A stretch of 64,000 bases of DNA, from the NCBI RefSeq assembly GCF_047946665.1, contig NZ_CP172312.1:3534001-3598000 (forward strand), given 5' to 3'. Below the pieces are notes generated by a model. It was not told the origin of the DNA. It saw only the letters and a list, made by a program, of their open reading frames with translations, and made no database searches. Below, piece by piece: positions 24,265 through 34,748 of the stretch (positions are counted from its first letter, which is position 1; every line of letters begins with the position of its first letter). A program made the translations under genes and the position numbers. Source of the DNA: Allohahella sp002354735 (lineage in GTDB: Bacteria; Pseudomonadota; Gammaproteobacteria; Pseudomonadales; Oleiphilaceae).

Positions 24265-27200
24265 TCAGTTAAGGTATTTATTAGTAAGATACTGCTCAAC
24301 CTCTGACCGCTCGTTATCGGATAGTACCCGGTCATAAACCAGTACCGCTGCAACATCCATGTTGGCATAACCGAGACCACCAAGTTCAGCGCCGAGATAG
24401 ATCCGGCTGTTGACGGTGGCATAGTTACGTGGCGACGATTTCAGGAGCGCTCCATTCAGGTACAGGCGTCCAGTGCCATTTCCCACGGATCCGGATTGTA
24501 TGGCCCAACCCGAGCTCAGACCAGAGAAACTTGAGGTAACATCATTTGCACCGTAGGCCTGCAGCACTAGCTCACCTGCAGGCGATCTGGCGACCAGCCC
24601 GAACGCCTTGTTAGCCACCGGTGAACCGTAGGCAAAACCAGCCCATGCCGAGAGCGATCGATACTGAACCAACATGAATATGGTTCTATCCGAGTTACCC
24701 ACAGGCAAGCCATTGATCATGTTGATCGCATCCAAGCGCTGCAGATTATCGTCGACGCCATCGAAAGAAACCGAGGGCAGGCCGCCTGGTGTCACATTTG
24801 CACCTGTGGTTGGCGGACTGGCAGCAGAGAGGTGGTTACCCTGCCCCGAATAATCAAGCCAGCGAGCTACGATTCCGCCGTTTTGAACGACACCGCTATC
24901 CGACTCCAGTCGGAACACCAGATCAGCCGCAAACGGCGCCCCTGCTAAAGAAGGCAGGACGGTCAGCAAGACCTGCGATGAGGTACTCGCCGAGGCCGTG
25001 TCGGTAGACACAGCCGTGATGGTATGGATCCCGGGCACGAGATTCGAAAGCGCAAGGATTGCTCCCGTGCCGAGAGGACCGTTCTGGTCAGAGCTCCAGA
25101 CGAGCTGGCCGCTCAGATCTCCGTCTTCGTCGTCCAAGGACTCTCCACTGAAGGTCACCATGTCGCCTGCGGTCACTGTAGTTTCATCGACGGGAGAAAG
25201 AATCTTGACCACCGGTGACACGTTGGGCAATCCACTGCCATTCACAACGATAGCGACGCTCATCGAACGGGATAAACCCTCGGCATCCGTCGCAGTCGCC
25301 GTGATAGTATGCCCCCCCTGGGAAAGCGCGGTACTCAGGTCTTTGCCGATGCCTAGATTACCGTCGATGCTCGACTCCCAGACGATAGCCCAGCCGAGAT
25401 CACCGTCCTCTGGATCGACCGCCGTCGCGCTCAGCGCTATCGCGTTGGCCACTGCATGCGTAGAGCCGGCCACGGGGGACGTAATAGCGACATCAGGTGG
25501 CAGATTGTCCGGCGTCACGCCCAGGTACTTGGACAGCAGGAAAGTATTGACGTCTCTGCGCTCGGCTTCGTTCAAGGCCCGGTCGTACATGAGAACGGCC
25601 GCGAGATCGAGCCCGACGAAGTCGTTCACACCGATCTCCTGACCGAGTACGATCTTCGAAAGCACTGTGTTGAAAGTCCGACGGACCTCAAGCACCGCCT
25701 CACCGTTTCGGTATATTGAAGCTGTTCCATTTTTCAGAACAACCTCGAAAATGCTCCAACCAGAATCGACGGCATTCAGCGTTGTAGCCCTGTCAAAACT
25801 GGCGCCGTAAGCCTGCAGAACCACATTGCCCGCTGGGTCGTTGACCAATCCGAAAGTCTGGTTCAGTGCTGCCTTCCCGTAGGCGACCCCGGCATAACTT
25901 GAATCAGTATTGAATCGCGCCACGATGTACATCGATCGATCGCTATTACCTGTCGGCAAACCCGTCAAGGGTTCAATAGCAGTCGATCTCTCGAGCTTAT
26001 CGTTGACACCGTCAAGGCTAACGGCTGGCTGGCCACTCGGCGTCTCACCAAACAACAACACTGGCTCACCGAAGGCTGTCAGGTGGTTTCCGAAAACTGA
26101 CTGATCGCGCCAGGCTGTAATCCTGCTGCCCGACGGGTCCAGAGCCAGATCAGCATCCGACTCCAAATGCAGCGCCAGTCCATCAGTCACCAGAACTCCC
26201 GCCGGATCCGACGAGGGGCTGACCAGGAGCTGAATGCTCACGAACGCAGGATTACCATCTGAATCCGTCACCGAAGCCTGAATAGTATGAACACCGCTTG
26301 GCAGTGAACTGGCTACCGACTGGCCGGAACCTAGAGGTCCAGCGATGTCCGAAGTCCACTGGATTGAAGCATCCAGCGAGCCATCCTGGCTATCTGCAGC
26401 CTCGCCACTGAACGTGATAAGGGCATCGTCCTTGAAATTCTGTCCGCTTGCCGGACTCAAGATCCGGATCGTTGGGCCCTCGCTGTCGGCCCCCAGAACC
26501 GCCAGCGAAATGCTGGTCGAGGCCTTTGCCGCGTCTGAGTCTTCTATGCTGGCTGTTATGATCTGAACACCGGGCGGAAGATCGGCCACCGTCAAGGTAG
26601 CGCCTGTGCCCAGCACCCCTGTCAAACTGGAGCTCCACTGGATATCCCCACTGATATCGCCATCTTCTTCGTCGGTAGAGACGCCTTCAAAATTTACCGA
26701 CGTACCTTCTATGACCGTCGCCGAATCGAGAGGCGTCAAGATTGAAATCATGGGTGCGGCGTTGGCGTTTCCGCCCCGATTCACGGTGATGGATACCGTC
26801 TGCGAACCCACCGCACCATTCGAATCGGTCACAGTCGCCGTGATGTCGTGAGCACCTTCGGCCAGCACGACACTGAGACTGCCACCTGTCCCAAGAATGC
26901 CGTCGATGCTGGACTCCCATACGATGCTGGCGCCAATGTCTCCGTCTTCTTCATCCAAGGCTGTGGCCTGGAGGCCAATAGGTGAGGACTCCGGATAGGT
27001 CTGCCCGGCCGCAGGCGACGCTATATTCAGTGAAGGCGCCTGGTTATCAGGATCGCTGCTGATATATTTGGCGTACAGGAATTCGTCGACGCTGATGCGC
27101 TCCGCTCCGCTCAGCGCTCGGTCGTAAATCAGTGCGGCAGCAATGTCCATATCGGCGTAGCCGTTACCCCCGATCTCCTGGCCAATCAGTAACCGGGTCG

Positions 27201-30200
27201 GGGTGGTGTTGTATGCCCGAGGGACTTGCAGCACGGGTAGGCCGTTGTCATACACTGTGGCAATGCCACCTGAGTAAACCACCCCGAATACAGCCCAGCC
27301 CTTCGCCACGGTATCAACATCCGTTGTGTTGTCGTATGCATAACCCTGGAGAACCAGCGTGCCGTTCGGGTTGTTGATCAACCCAAAGGCCTGGCGACTA
27401 CTCGCGGAACCATAGGAGACGCCGGCATATCGAGACGGTGCGTTGAAGCGGGCGACGATATACATGGTCCGATCGGCATTAGCCATAGGCAGACCGCCCA
27501 GCGGATCGGTCACGTTGATCCGCTCCAGGCGATCATCCACACCATCGAGCTGAACCGCAGATTGACCGTTCGGTGTTGCATCGAGGAGCAGTACAGGATT
27601 GCCAAGCGCTTCCAGATCATTGCCAAGGCCAGACTGATCCAGCCAACCAGCCACCGTTGATCCGGACAGTAGAGAAATATTGGCATCGGATTCGAGCTGC
27701 AAGATCAAGCCGTCTTTTTCCAGCTCCCCGATGGGTTCGTATTGGCGATTGACGAAAACCCGGATTGTCGAAACAGCCTGCTGACCCGAAGAATCAGCCA
27801 CGGACACCTGTATCCGATGTATACCAACGGCGAGCGTGGCCACGGTAAGGGAGGGACCCGTCCCAAGCACACCATCAATATCGGATGACCACTCAATCAG
27901 CTCATCCAGCGAGCCATCTTCAACATCCGAGGCCTGCGCCTCGAACAGGATGGCAGTGCCCTCCTGGAAAAACTGATCATTCTGGGGGCTCGAGATGCCA
28001 AGCGATGGAGGCAGGTCATCATCTTCGGTGACAGTAACGGATACTGACGATGTCGTGGGTAGCCCCTCGCTGTCTTGCACAGTCGCAGTCAGGATATGGA
28101 CACCGGAGCTCAGGGAGACTGTCAGCTCACTTCCGGAGCCGAGCTGCCCATCAAGCGATGAAGACCACACCAAGGCATCGGACAGATCGCCATCTTCAAA
28201 GTCACTGGCTTGCCCGACAAGTGCCACAGGCAGGGTCTCGAAGTCGATCGTACTGCCAGCGATAGGGCTATTGATAGTCGCCACTGGTGCTCGATTGATA
28301 ACCTGAGAAACGCCATACTTGTTCTCAAAGTGTTCAGCAATGATATGACGTTCATTTGCAGTGATAGCCCTGTTGTAAACCAGGAGTTCGGCGACATCCA
28401 TCTCGATGTTCTGTCGGCCGTTTATTTCTTCACCAAGACGAATGACGCCAAGTTCCGTATTGAAGATCCGGTTTGAGATGCCTGAAGCGACACCATTGAT
28501 ATATTGCTTCAGCGTGCTGTTGTTCAGAACAGCAACATGGCTAACCCAGCGCCCCACGACGTCCTGGGCAGGATTTGACAGGGTATCGTGAGCGCTTCCC
28601 CAGCCCTGCACGCCCACACTCCCGGTTGACGACATGGTCAGCCCAAAAGTCTTGTTGTTGACGGGCTTGCCATACGCCAAGCCGACCCAGCCAGGAGAAG
28701 GACTTGCCTCGTTGTACCTCGCCAACATGACAACCGTGCGGTTCTCGTTCCCGACGGGCAGGCCGGCGGGGGCGGCATTCATCATGGCATCATCGACACC
28801 ATCAAAACGTACCACGGGATAGCCCGCCAGCTCGTCATCCAGCCGGGTAGGTCCGCCGACCGGCATCAGCGTGTTGAGCGCTGCAGACTGATCGCCCCAT
28901 GAGTCCACGAGGCCATTCTGCGCAGAGAGTCCTGCCGAATTCAGATGCAGGACAAGCCCGTTTTCCGGAATCGACTCACAGGCCTGTGTGCTGGCGTAGG
29001 ATGCAGTCAGGTTGATATCTGACTCAGGCATGATCAGGACCTGTTGCGGTGTCGTTACGCCATTCGACCAGCTCTGGAACTCGTAAAGCTCCCCATCGAT
29101 GCATCTCGACGCCGGAACAGTGATCGTGTGATCCCAATTGACGAGCGTATCGAGCGTGAAGGGCGCTGTGACGGAGGTATTCCCGTTTACCTGAACGACT
29201 ATCCCTGACGGGTCCGTTTCGAAATTGATGTTCGCCTTTTCGGGATAGATGTTGATGGTCGAATTCGTCGAGAGCCCACTCGAGTCGGTTACAACCAGCT
29301 CCGCCCGGTAAAACACCGGCCCACTGAAGCCCTGCCCCTGGGAGGGTATGGCGAACTCTACTGAAGTCGTATCGGATTCTGGTCCCAGAGCAGGGTGGAT
29401 GTTCCCCGGGCGGACAAAGGAGATGTTCCACGAGAAACTGGCGCCGCCCAGCTGACCATCTTCTGCGTCCTCGGCCGTCGCACTGAAAGTCATCGTGTCG
29501 CCGTATCTGAAGAAGGCGTCGGTGGCGCCTACTCTACTGTTTTCAACGGTCAGCGAAGAGATTGATGGCGGGGTGCCAGCACGAACGACCGAACTCGAAG
29601 TTGACTCTCTTGAGCCGTCTGACACAAAGACCCGGACGGTGTAGACGCCATCCTGCTGAAAGACGTGAGTTTCAGAAACGGGCGTGTTGGCAGGCAGTGG
29701 TGCGCTTTGGGTCGAGCTCCCGTCACCGAAGTCAATCCGGTAGGTTAGCGTATCTCCATTGCTATCATTTGCGACAAGGTTGAGCGTCACTTCCAGCGGT
29801 GATGCGCCGGAGGCCGGCGTGGCGGTAAACTCGACGATCGTCGGACGCGGATTATCCACTTCATACACATAGCGCCGCAGTGACCCCAATACAGAAGGAT
29901 TATCTGAAGGCGCCAACCGGTAGTCAGTAAAACTGATGTAGTAGAGCGCCCCATCCGGCCCCTCTTCCAGCGAAACAATGCGACCGAGACTCGACAAATC
30001 GAAGGGATAACTGACCGGATCCGGATTCTGTACAGTGATGGGGCCTGGTGACGGATTCGGAATCACCTTGCCAGCACTATCCAGGCGTATGTATCTGATG
30101 AAATCGCGAGTCGAGTCGCCATAAAAGTAGGCGCCATCAAACTCGGCGGGGAACTGAGTGCCTCTATAAACGAGCCCGCCGTTTATAGCCGAAGTTTTGT

Positions 30201-31221
30201 TATTGTGCCGGTAAGCGAAAAGTGGCGCGCCGCGCCCACTGATTTCTGCCGCTGGCCAGTCGGTATAGGGCGGCAAACCCTCCACCGTTGGCCAACCGAA
30301 ATTGATGCCGTCGAAGCGTCCGTTGTCTTCAATATAGCCAAAATCGTCGTCCTTGAATCGGCCCGTATCTGGATCGTAGTCGATGACATGCAAATCTTCC
30401 CACGCTGTGGTTTGGGTGTTGCCCCCTACCTCAGCAATGTAATACCGGTTGCCCGGCAGATCCCAGCGAGAGCGGAAAGGATTCCTCAGGCCGTAGGCGA
30501 ATATGGAGTCTATATTGGGGCCGGCACCGTCGACGTAGGGGTTGTCGGCGGGTATCGAGCCGTCCTTGGCAAATCGATGGATTTTGCCCCCTGCGCGCTT
30601 TAGGTCATTCGCGTAAGACCCCTGAAAGTGATCGCCTATCGACAGCCAGAGATTGCCATCGGGACCAAAGTCGAGGCCGCCACCAAAGTGACAGCACGAG
30701 TCGTACCCCTGAGAATCTTCCCAAAGAATGAGTTCTGAACCGATGCTGCCTCGGCTGGATAAATCTCCGGCATTTTCAACATGGGTGAATCTGGAGACTC
30801 GCATCCTGGGGCCGTTGGGGCCCTGGGCCGGGGTATACAGAAGGTAGATGTAGGGTTCGTTGGGGAAATCAGGATCAATGGCAATATCGAGCAACCCACG
30901 CTCCTGTTCCGCATTCAGTCCATCTGGATGCTGCGGACTGGAGAGGTCGAAATACTGCGCGTAGGAGCCTGGCACGCTGTCCACCGCTGCGATGAGTACA
31001 CCGCCTTTCTTTTGCAGCAGCAGCAGCCTGCCGTCGGGCAGGAAGCGCATCGAAATAGGCTGGGAAATCTCGGAAAGCACCTGCTCGACAGCGAAATTTG
31101 GTGGCGGGGCCGGCGCTGCGATAGCGTGCGGCAAGCACAGCACTGAGAGAATGAGTAGCAGTGACCGAAGAGTCCGAGCCGAAGAAAATGATAAATTAAC
31201 TGACGCCGCCATGAATCTCAT
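24265..31221 (-). CDS. Giant secreted PQQ-type sugar dehydrogenase with PKD, Ig-like and LamG-like modules
   Basis: A 2318-residue exported protein. Residues 1-36 are a signal peptide ending at AIAA. Residues 40-460 are a glucose/sorbosone dehydrogenase beta-propeller: PISMRFLPDGRLLLLQK, DIAIDPDFPNEPYIYLLYT, LDFGPDGNLWLSIGDHFQ (catalytic His region) and AYGLRNPFR. A PKD domain follows (470-560). Four LamG-like lectin modules are centred near residues 830, 1250, 1765 and 2180, each with a VxxxGVDD block and a YDRALsxxER block. Seven Ig-like repeats of about 92 residues separate them, each with EDGxL, the WxSSxDGxLG block and GxHxIxAxVxD. There is no C-terminal sorting signal. It probably oxidises or binds matrix sugars outside the cell. 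PQQ genes are not in the window. Confidence 0.88.
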   Translation of the reverse strand: MRFMAASVNLSFSSARTLRSLLLILSVLCLPHAIAAPAPPPNFAVEQVLSEISQPISMRFLPDGRLLLLQKKGGVLIAAVDSVPGSYAQYFDLSSPQHPDGLNAEQERGLLDIAIDPDFPNEPYIYLLYTPAQGPNGPRMRVSRFTHVENAGDLSSRGSIGSELILWEDSQGYDSCCHFGGGLDFGPDGNLWLSIGDHFQGSYANDLKRAGGKIHRFAKDGSIPADNPYVDGAGPNIDSIFAYGLRNPFRSRWDLPGNRYYIAEVGGNTQTTAWEDLHVIDYDPDTGRFKDDDFGYIEDNGRFDGINFGWPTVEGLPPYTDWPAAEISGRGAPLFAYRHNNKTSAINGGLVYRGTQFPAEFDGAYFYGDSTRDFIRYIRLDSAGKVIPNPSPGPITVQNPDPVSYPFDLSSLGRIVSLEEGPDGALYYISFTDYRLAPSDNPSVLGSLRRYVYEVDNPRPTIVEFTATPASGASPLEVTLNLVANDSNGDTLTYRIDFGDGSSTQSAPLPANTPVSETHVFQQDGVYTVRVFVSDGSRESTSSSVVRAGTPPSISSLTVENSRVGATDAFFRYGDTMTFSATAEDAEDGQLGGASFSWNISFVRPGNIHPALGPESDTTSVEFAIPSQGQGFSGPVFYRAELVVTDSSGLSTNSTINIYPEKANINFETDPSGIVVQVNGNTSVTAPFTLDTLVNWDHTITVPASRCIDGELYEFQSWSNGVTTPQQVLIMPESDINLTASYASTQACESIPENGLVLHLNSAGLSAQNGLVDSWGDQSAALNTLMPVGGPTRLDDELAGYPVVRFDGVDDAMMNAAPAGLPVGNENRTVVMLARYNEASPSPGWVGLAYGKPVNNKTFGLTMSSTGSVGVQGWGSAHDTLSNPAQDVVGRWVSHVAVLNNSTLKQYINGVASGISNRIFNTELGVIRLGEEINGRQNIEMDVAELLVYNRAITANERHIIAEHFENKYGVSQVINRAPVATINSPIAGSTIDFETLPVALVGQASDFEDGDLSDALVWSSSLDGQLGSGSELTVSLSSGVHILTATVQDSEGLPTTSSVSVTVTEDDDLPPSLGISSPQNDQFFQEGTAILFEAQASDVEDGSLDELIEWSSDIDGVLGTGPSLTVATLAVGIHRIQVSVADSSGQQAVSTIRVFVNRQYEPIGELEKDGLILQLESDANISLLSGSTVAGWLDQSGLGNDLEALGNPVLLLDATPNGQSAVQLDGVDDRLERINVTDPLGGLPMANADRTMYIVARFNAPSRYAGVSYGSASSRQAFGLINNPNGTLVLQGYAYDNTTDVDTVAKGWAVFGVVYSGGIATVYDNGLPVLQVPRAYNTTPTRLLIGQEIGGNGYADMDIAAALIYDRALSGAERISVDEFLYAKYISSDPDNQAPSLNIASPAAGQTYPESSPIGLQATALDEEDGDIGASIVWESSIDGILGTGGSLSVVLAEGAHDITATVTDSNGAVGSQTVSITVNRGGNANAAPMISILTPLDSATVIEGTSVNFEGVSTDEEDGDISGDIQWSSSLTGVLGTGATLTVADLPPGVQIITASIEDSDAAKASTSISLAVLGADSEGPTIRILSPASGQNFKDDALITFSGEAADSQDGSLDASIQWTSDIAGPLGSGQSVASSLPSGVHTIQASVTDSDGNPAFVSIQLLVSPSSDPAGVLVTDGLALHLESDADLALDPSGSRITAWRDQSVFGNHLTAFGEPVLLFGETPSGQPAVSLDGVNDKLERSTAIEPLTGLPTGNSDRSMYIVARFNTDSSYAGVAYGKAALNQTFGLVNDPAGNVVLQAYGASFDRATTLNAVDSGWSIFEVVLKNGTASIYRNGEAVLEVRRTFNTVLSKIVLGQEIGVNDFVGLDLAAVLMYDRALNEAERRDVNTFLLSKYLGVTPDNLPPDVAITSPVAGSTHAVANAIALSATAVDPEDGDLGWAIVWESSIDGNLGIGKDLSTALSQGGHTITATATDAEGLSRSMSVAIVVNGSGLPNVSPVVKILSPVDETTVTAGDMVTFSGESLDDEDGDLSGQLVWSSDQNGPLGTGAILALSNLVPGIHTITAVSTDTASASTSSQVLLTVLPSLAGAPFAADLVFRLESDSGVVQNGGIVARWLDYSGQGNHLSAASPPTTGANVTPGGLPSVSFDGVDDNLQRLDAINMINGLPVGNSDRTIFMLVQYRSLSAWAGFAYGSPVANKAFGLVARSPAGELVLQAYGANDVTSSFSGLSSGWAIQSGSVGNGTGRLYLNGALLKSSPRNYATVNSRIYLGAELGGLGYANMDVAAVLVYDRVLSDNERSEVEQYLTNKYLN

Positions 31222-32142
31222 TCCATTGACAAATACTTGGCCGCTCTCTTGTGGAAGCAGCTTGTGAACTACGTCACTGACTTTTCAGATTTCGGCATAT
31301 ATCGACAGCAAATTGTTGAAAAAACGATCTATTGACGATTTTAATATCCTGAAAAATCTAGGTTTTTTGTGGTTATGCAGGAATGGCGCCAACAGCGTAT
31401 TGACCAGAAATACTAGGCCATTCGGCCGAATCAGTCGATGAGCCAGCGTGAAACATGTAAAGGATATCGACATCAGACATTTAGATGCGTTATTCGGAGA
31501 GGGTAAATCTAAGACGTCTGGCCTATGCAAGCCCGGGCCATGGCAGGTTACTATGAAGTTGTGAATAGGTAGTAACAACAGGTTTGCTTGCAACACGGAA
31601 GGGACAGAACCACAAGGGAAGCAACCTTCAGAGCAGCCGCACCATCGATAGTGCGCTGTGAAGTTGGAAACGCCGTTCGCTTACAGAACTGGCGTAGAAT
31701 CGATTCGATTCGAGGAAAGCCAGCCTCTACTGCGTAGAAATTCCCCTTCCCGATTGCCTACTTCATCACAAAGAAAATCGAATTGTCCGAGCTTTAACAA
31801 AGCGTAGTCCGCCTTTGTTAACGAATGTGCATGCGCCGAAGCGCTAGAGCGCTTACCAATAACCTCTGCAAGTTTAGATAGTTGTTCAAATTGCGGGGCA
31901 GGGAGATTACTGCGATAGAAGGCTGGAGCAACTCAGCGATACGTTTCCTTAACAGGAAGCCAACAGCCACTACGGCTGCCACTGAGTAATACTGGAAAAC
32001 GAACGGTAGCGTGCCCTCAGATTCAGCAATGACTAAGAGCAACGCGCGGCCGACTTTCAAAGCCGCGATCGTGACTCCCTGATGACAACATGCTCAGCAT
32101 GCACCGTGGGCGTAATACCAACTTTCGCCAAAAGTGGACCGT
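31222..32142. other. 920-bp intergenic region between two divergent secreted-protein genes
   Basis: No convincing gene. It should hold the divergent promoters of the giant dehydrogenase and the ricin/PKD protein. A 9-bp perfect inverted repeat, TTAACAAAG (31794-31802) and CTTTGTTAA (31813-31821), separated by ten bases, is the clearest structure and could be an operator. Two short minus-strand frames (31285-31596, 103 codons, and 31818-32060, 80 codons) have hydrophobic stretches but no recognised family and no good ribosome binding site. Confidence 0.45.
31794..31821. promoter_or_regulatory. Inverted repeat, possible operator
   Basis: TTAACAAAG and CTTTGTTAA form a perfect 9-bp dyad with a 10-base spacer. 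There is no T-tract after it, and it is far from any gene end, so a transcription-factor site is more likely than a terminator. Similar TTAACAAAA sequences occur near 11370-11388 and 50980-50995. Confidence 0.35.
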
Positions 32143-34611
32143 ATGAAAGCTAGCTTATTGAAATCAGCCCGTGCAGACGGGTTAAATTCCGTCCTGCAAG
32201 CGCTACTGACAGCCCTAATCCTGTGCAGCGGCTTAGCACATGCTACAGATTATTCTGGCACTTACCTTATACGTGGCAGTCAAGCCAATAGCGCATTTAT
32301 TACAGCTTCCGGCGCCTCTGTCAAGAGTAATGTGACGCAGTCGACACTATCCGCCTCGCTCAACCGGCAAAAGTGGCGCCTTGAGCCAATTGGCAGCGGC
32401 TACTATAAAGTGCTTGAAGATTCGTCAGGACTCGCTCTGGATTACGATCAGCGAATCAGGGGCAATGCTCATCTGTATCCTTACAAAGGCTACAGATGGC
32501 AGCAGTGGAAGATTGTGAGTGTTGGAGAGCAGCTGCGTCTTGTCTCGCGGTACGACGGCAAGATTCTTCAGGCTCGAGATAACACCGCTCAAGCGAACAT
32601 CGAAGTCGCCAGACTGAATACCTCCAGCACTGCGCAGTTGTGGCAGCTGGTCGACCCCTCGAGCGTTCTGAATGACTCGCCTACAGCCGTCATTGACGGC
32701 ACTGGTGCGAGCTGTGCTGCGCCCTGTCAAATGTTTTTCAATGCCGACGCGTCATCCGACAGCGACGGATATATAGCGAGTTTTAACTGGGTCATAGACA
32801 ACCGCTCCTACCACACCTCGGATATCATTCATCAATTTGATAATGCTGGTTCATACACGGTCAAGCTGACAGTAAAGGATGACCAGGGTGCATCAGCTAC
32901 AAGCACCACCGTCGTGGTTGTAACGGCACCTGCCGCTGAGTTTACACTCTCCGATCAGTCAGTCACGATCAGAAACCTGCAGTCGCAGAAGTTCATGGGG
33001 CCCGAAACGCACGTGCTGAAAGGCAACGTCGCGGCAATCGAAGCGGAAGCGGCGGACCAGAAAAACTGGATGATCCGGCCGACCGGTGATGGCTACTTTA
33101 TCATTTTTGACGAAGCATCAGGCCTGGCGCTCGATTACGACCAGAGCATCATGGGCAACGCTCACCTCTACAAGTATTTCCACGCCCCATGGCAGCAGTG
33201 GAAAATCAGCCCTGTGGCCGGCGGCTACCTGGTTACGTCTCGCCGTGATGGCAAGGCATTGACCGCCTCCGCAACAGCTGCCGGGAATGTTGAGCTCAAA
33301 TCTGCAAGGAATGATGCGTCCCAAACCTGGCTCATTGGCCCTTATGAAGCACCGGCGCCGAATAGTAAGCCCATTGCCAGCCTCGAGCTGAAAAGTGGCG
33401 CCCTCAATTGCACTGCACCTTGTGAACTGACGCTCGACGCGTCTGGCTCTAGCGATGCCGACGGTTACATCACTGCCTACCGATGGGATGCTCGGGGCAG
33501 TGTCACATCGCAGCAGACACTACGCCTGCAGTTTGACAGCGCGGGCACGTTCCCGGTAAAGCTAACGGTCACAGATAACCAAGGCGCATCTCATAGCACG
33601 AGTGCTGAAGTTGTTGTCAACGAGAAAGCCTCTGCACCAAGCCTGCTGCTCAATCAGCCAATCTTCATCACTGATCGGAGCACTTCGCGGCAGCTCACCG
33701 TCAGCAAAGCTGCACTCAAGGCCAATGTTTTCGGTTCGACCAGTATGGACCCATCTTCGAAGTGGGTACTGCAGACTGTTGGCCAGGGTATTTACGTCGT
33801 CCGTCATCTCGACTCTGGCCTGGTTCTCGATGCAGACAGGAACACCGCCAACAACATCCACCTTTACAGCTATTTTGGCGCGCCGTGGCAGCAGTGGACT
33901 CTTCTGGAAAATGACGGAGGCTGGAACCTGATCAACCGTTACGATAAGCGGGTACTCGGTCTGGCTGCCGGCAACGCGATCGTAGTTGGCGCAGGCGGAA
34001 GTTCATCACAAGGTTGGACTTTCCGCGCCGCGAACACTGACGGTGCTGAGGGCGGTGCTGGAACTGGAACTGGAACTGGAACTGGAGGCGTCGCTATCTC
34101 GTTGCAACCAGTATCTCAATCCGTTTTCTCTGGGTCCTCCGTGACCTTCAACGTCAGTGTCAATACGACGAGCGCCGTAAACTATCAATGGCGAAAGAAT
34201 GGCGTCGCGATCCCCAATGCTGTGAGGTCACACCTTAGTCTGAGTGGCGTGACGTCTGATCAATCAGGACGATATGACGTCGTCATCACCCAAGGCACAT
34301 CATCTGTAGTGAGCAGGCCCGCAGACCTGTCAGTGACAGTCAATCGTGCCGCCACACTGGAGTGGAGTGCACCGTCCCGACGTGAAAACGGTCAGGCGCT
34401 CAGTAGCGGTGATGTTTCGCATTATCAGATCTACCACGTGGCGGTCGACAGTGGAAAAGAAGAAGTGATCGAAGTCCCTACACATGAGCGTCGCTATGAT
34501 TTTACGGCGCTCGATAGTGGTGAGCACCATTTCGTGCTGACGACGGTCGATAGCAAAGGTATTGAAAGTGAATTCAGCACCTTGATGGAGCTGCACATAC
34601 CCTCGAAGTAG
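32143..34611 (+). CDS. Secreted ricin-type lectin / PKD / Ig-like protein
   Basis: An 822-residue exported protein. The ATG at 32143 is preferred over a GTG at 32134. A signal peptide ends at GLAHA near residue 34. Three ricin-like beta-trefoil modules each carry SGLxLDxD, then HLYxY, then WQQW (the QxW motif): one near residues 40-180, one near 285-400 and one near 535-650. Two PKD domains (about 185-270 and 415-505; SDxDGYI then AGSYTVKLTVKDDQGAS) lie between them. A Gly-Thr linker, an Ig-like domain (690-750) and a fibronectin type III-like domain end the protein. It has no catalytic domain, so binding of matrix sugars is the most likely role. Confidence 0.82.
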   Translation: MKASLLKSARADGLNSVLQALLTALILCSGLAHATDYSGTYLIRGSQANSAFITASGASVKSNVTQSTLSASLNRQKWRLEPIGSGYYKVLEDSSGLALDYDQRIRGNAHLYPYKGYRWQQWKIVSVGEQLRLVSRYDGKILQARDNTAQANIEVARLNTSSTAQLWQLVDPSSVLNDSPTAVIDGTGASCAAPCQMFFNADASSDSDGYIASFNWVIDNRSYHTSDIIHQFDNAGSYTVKLTVKDDQGASATSTTVVVVTAPAAEFTLSDQSVTIRNLQSQKFMGPETHVLKGNVAAIEAEAADQKNWMIRPTGDGYFIIFDEASGLALDYDQSIMGNAHLYKYFHAPWQQWKISPVAGGYLVTSRRDGKALTASATAAGNVELKSARNDASQTWLIGPYEAPAPNSKPIASLELKSGALNCTAPCELTLDASGSSDADGYITAYRWDARGSVTSQQTLRLQFDSAGTFPVKLTVTDNQGASHSTSAEVVVNEKASAPSLLLNQPIFITDRSTSRQLTVSKAALKANVFGSTSMDPSSKWVLQTVGQGIYVVRHLDSGLVLDADRNTANNIHLYSYFGAPWQQWTLLENDGGWNLINRYDKRVLGLAAGNAIVVGAGGSSSQGWTFRAANTDGAEGGAGTGTGTGTGGVAISLQPVSQSVFSGSSVTFNVSVNTTSAVNYQWRKNGVAIPNAVRSHLSLSGVTSDQSGRYDVVITQGTSSVVSRPADLSVTVNRAATLEWSAPSRRENGQALSSGDVSHYQIYHVAVDSGKEEVIEVPTHERRYDFTALDSGEHHFVLTTVDSKGIESEFSTLMELHIPSK
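34060..34086 (+). repeat. Hexanucleotide tandem repeat (GGAACT)4
   Basis: Four exact copies of GGAACT plus GGA encode a Gly-Thr linker between the last lectin module and the Ig-like domain of the ricin/PKD protein. Such in-frame hexamer repeats can change copy number and alter linker length without breaking the frame. Confidence 0.8.
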
Positions 34612-34748
34612 ATGACGATGAGGCGCTGGGGCCATGCCTTGGTAGCAGAGTTGACTACTGACAGGTAGAGCGATATTGATGGGTACTGCCCCAGGCGAGT
34701 TAAACGATTGCCAAGTGTTGAAGTACAAACGAACAAGAGAGTGTGTAT

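Noticed and set aside
24265..31221. Possible PEP-CTERM or VPLPA tail on the giant dehydrogenase
   Set aside because: The C-terminus ends in a LamG-like module (EQYLTNKYLN) with no VPLPA motif, hydrophobic helix or basic cluster.
31285..31596. 103-codon minus-strand frame between secreted-protein genes
   Set aside because: It is hydrophobic and AT-rich with no recognised family and no clear ribosome site. It is kept only as a note in the intergenic entry.
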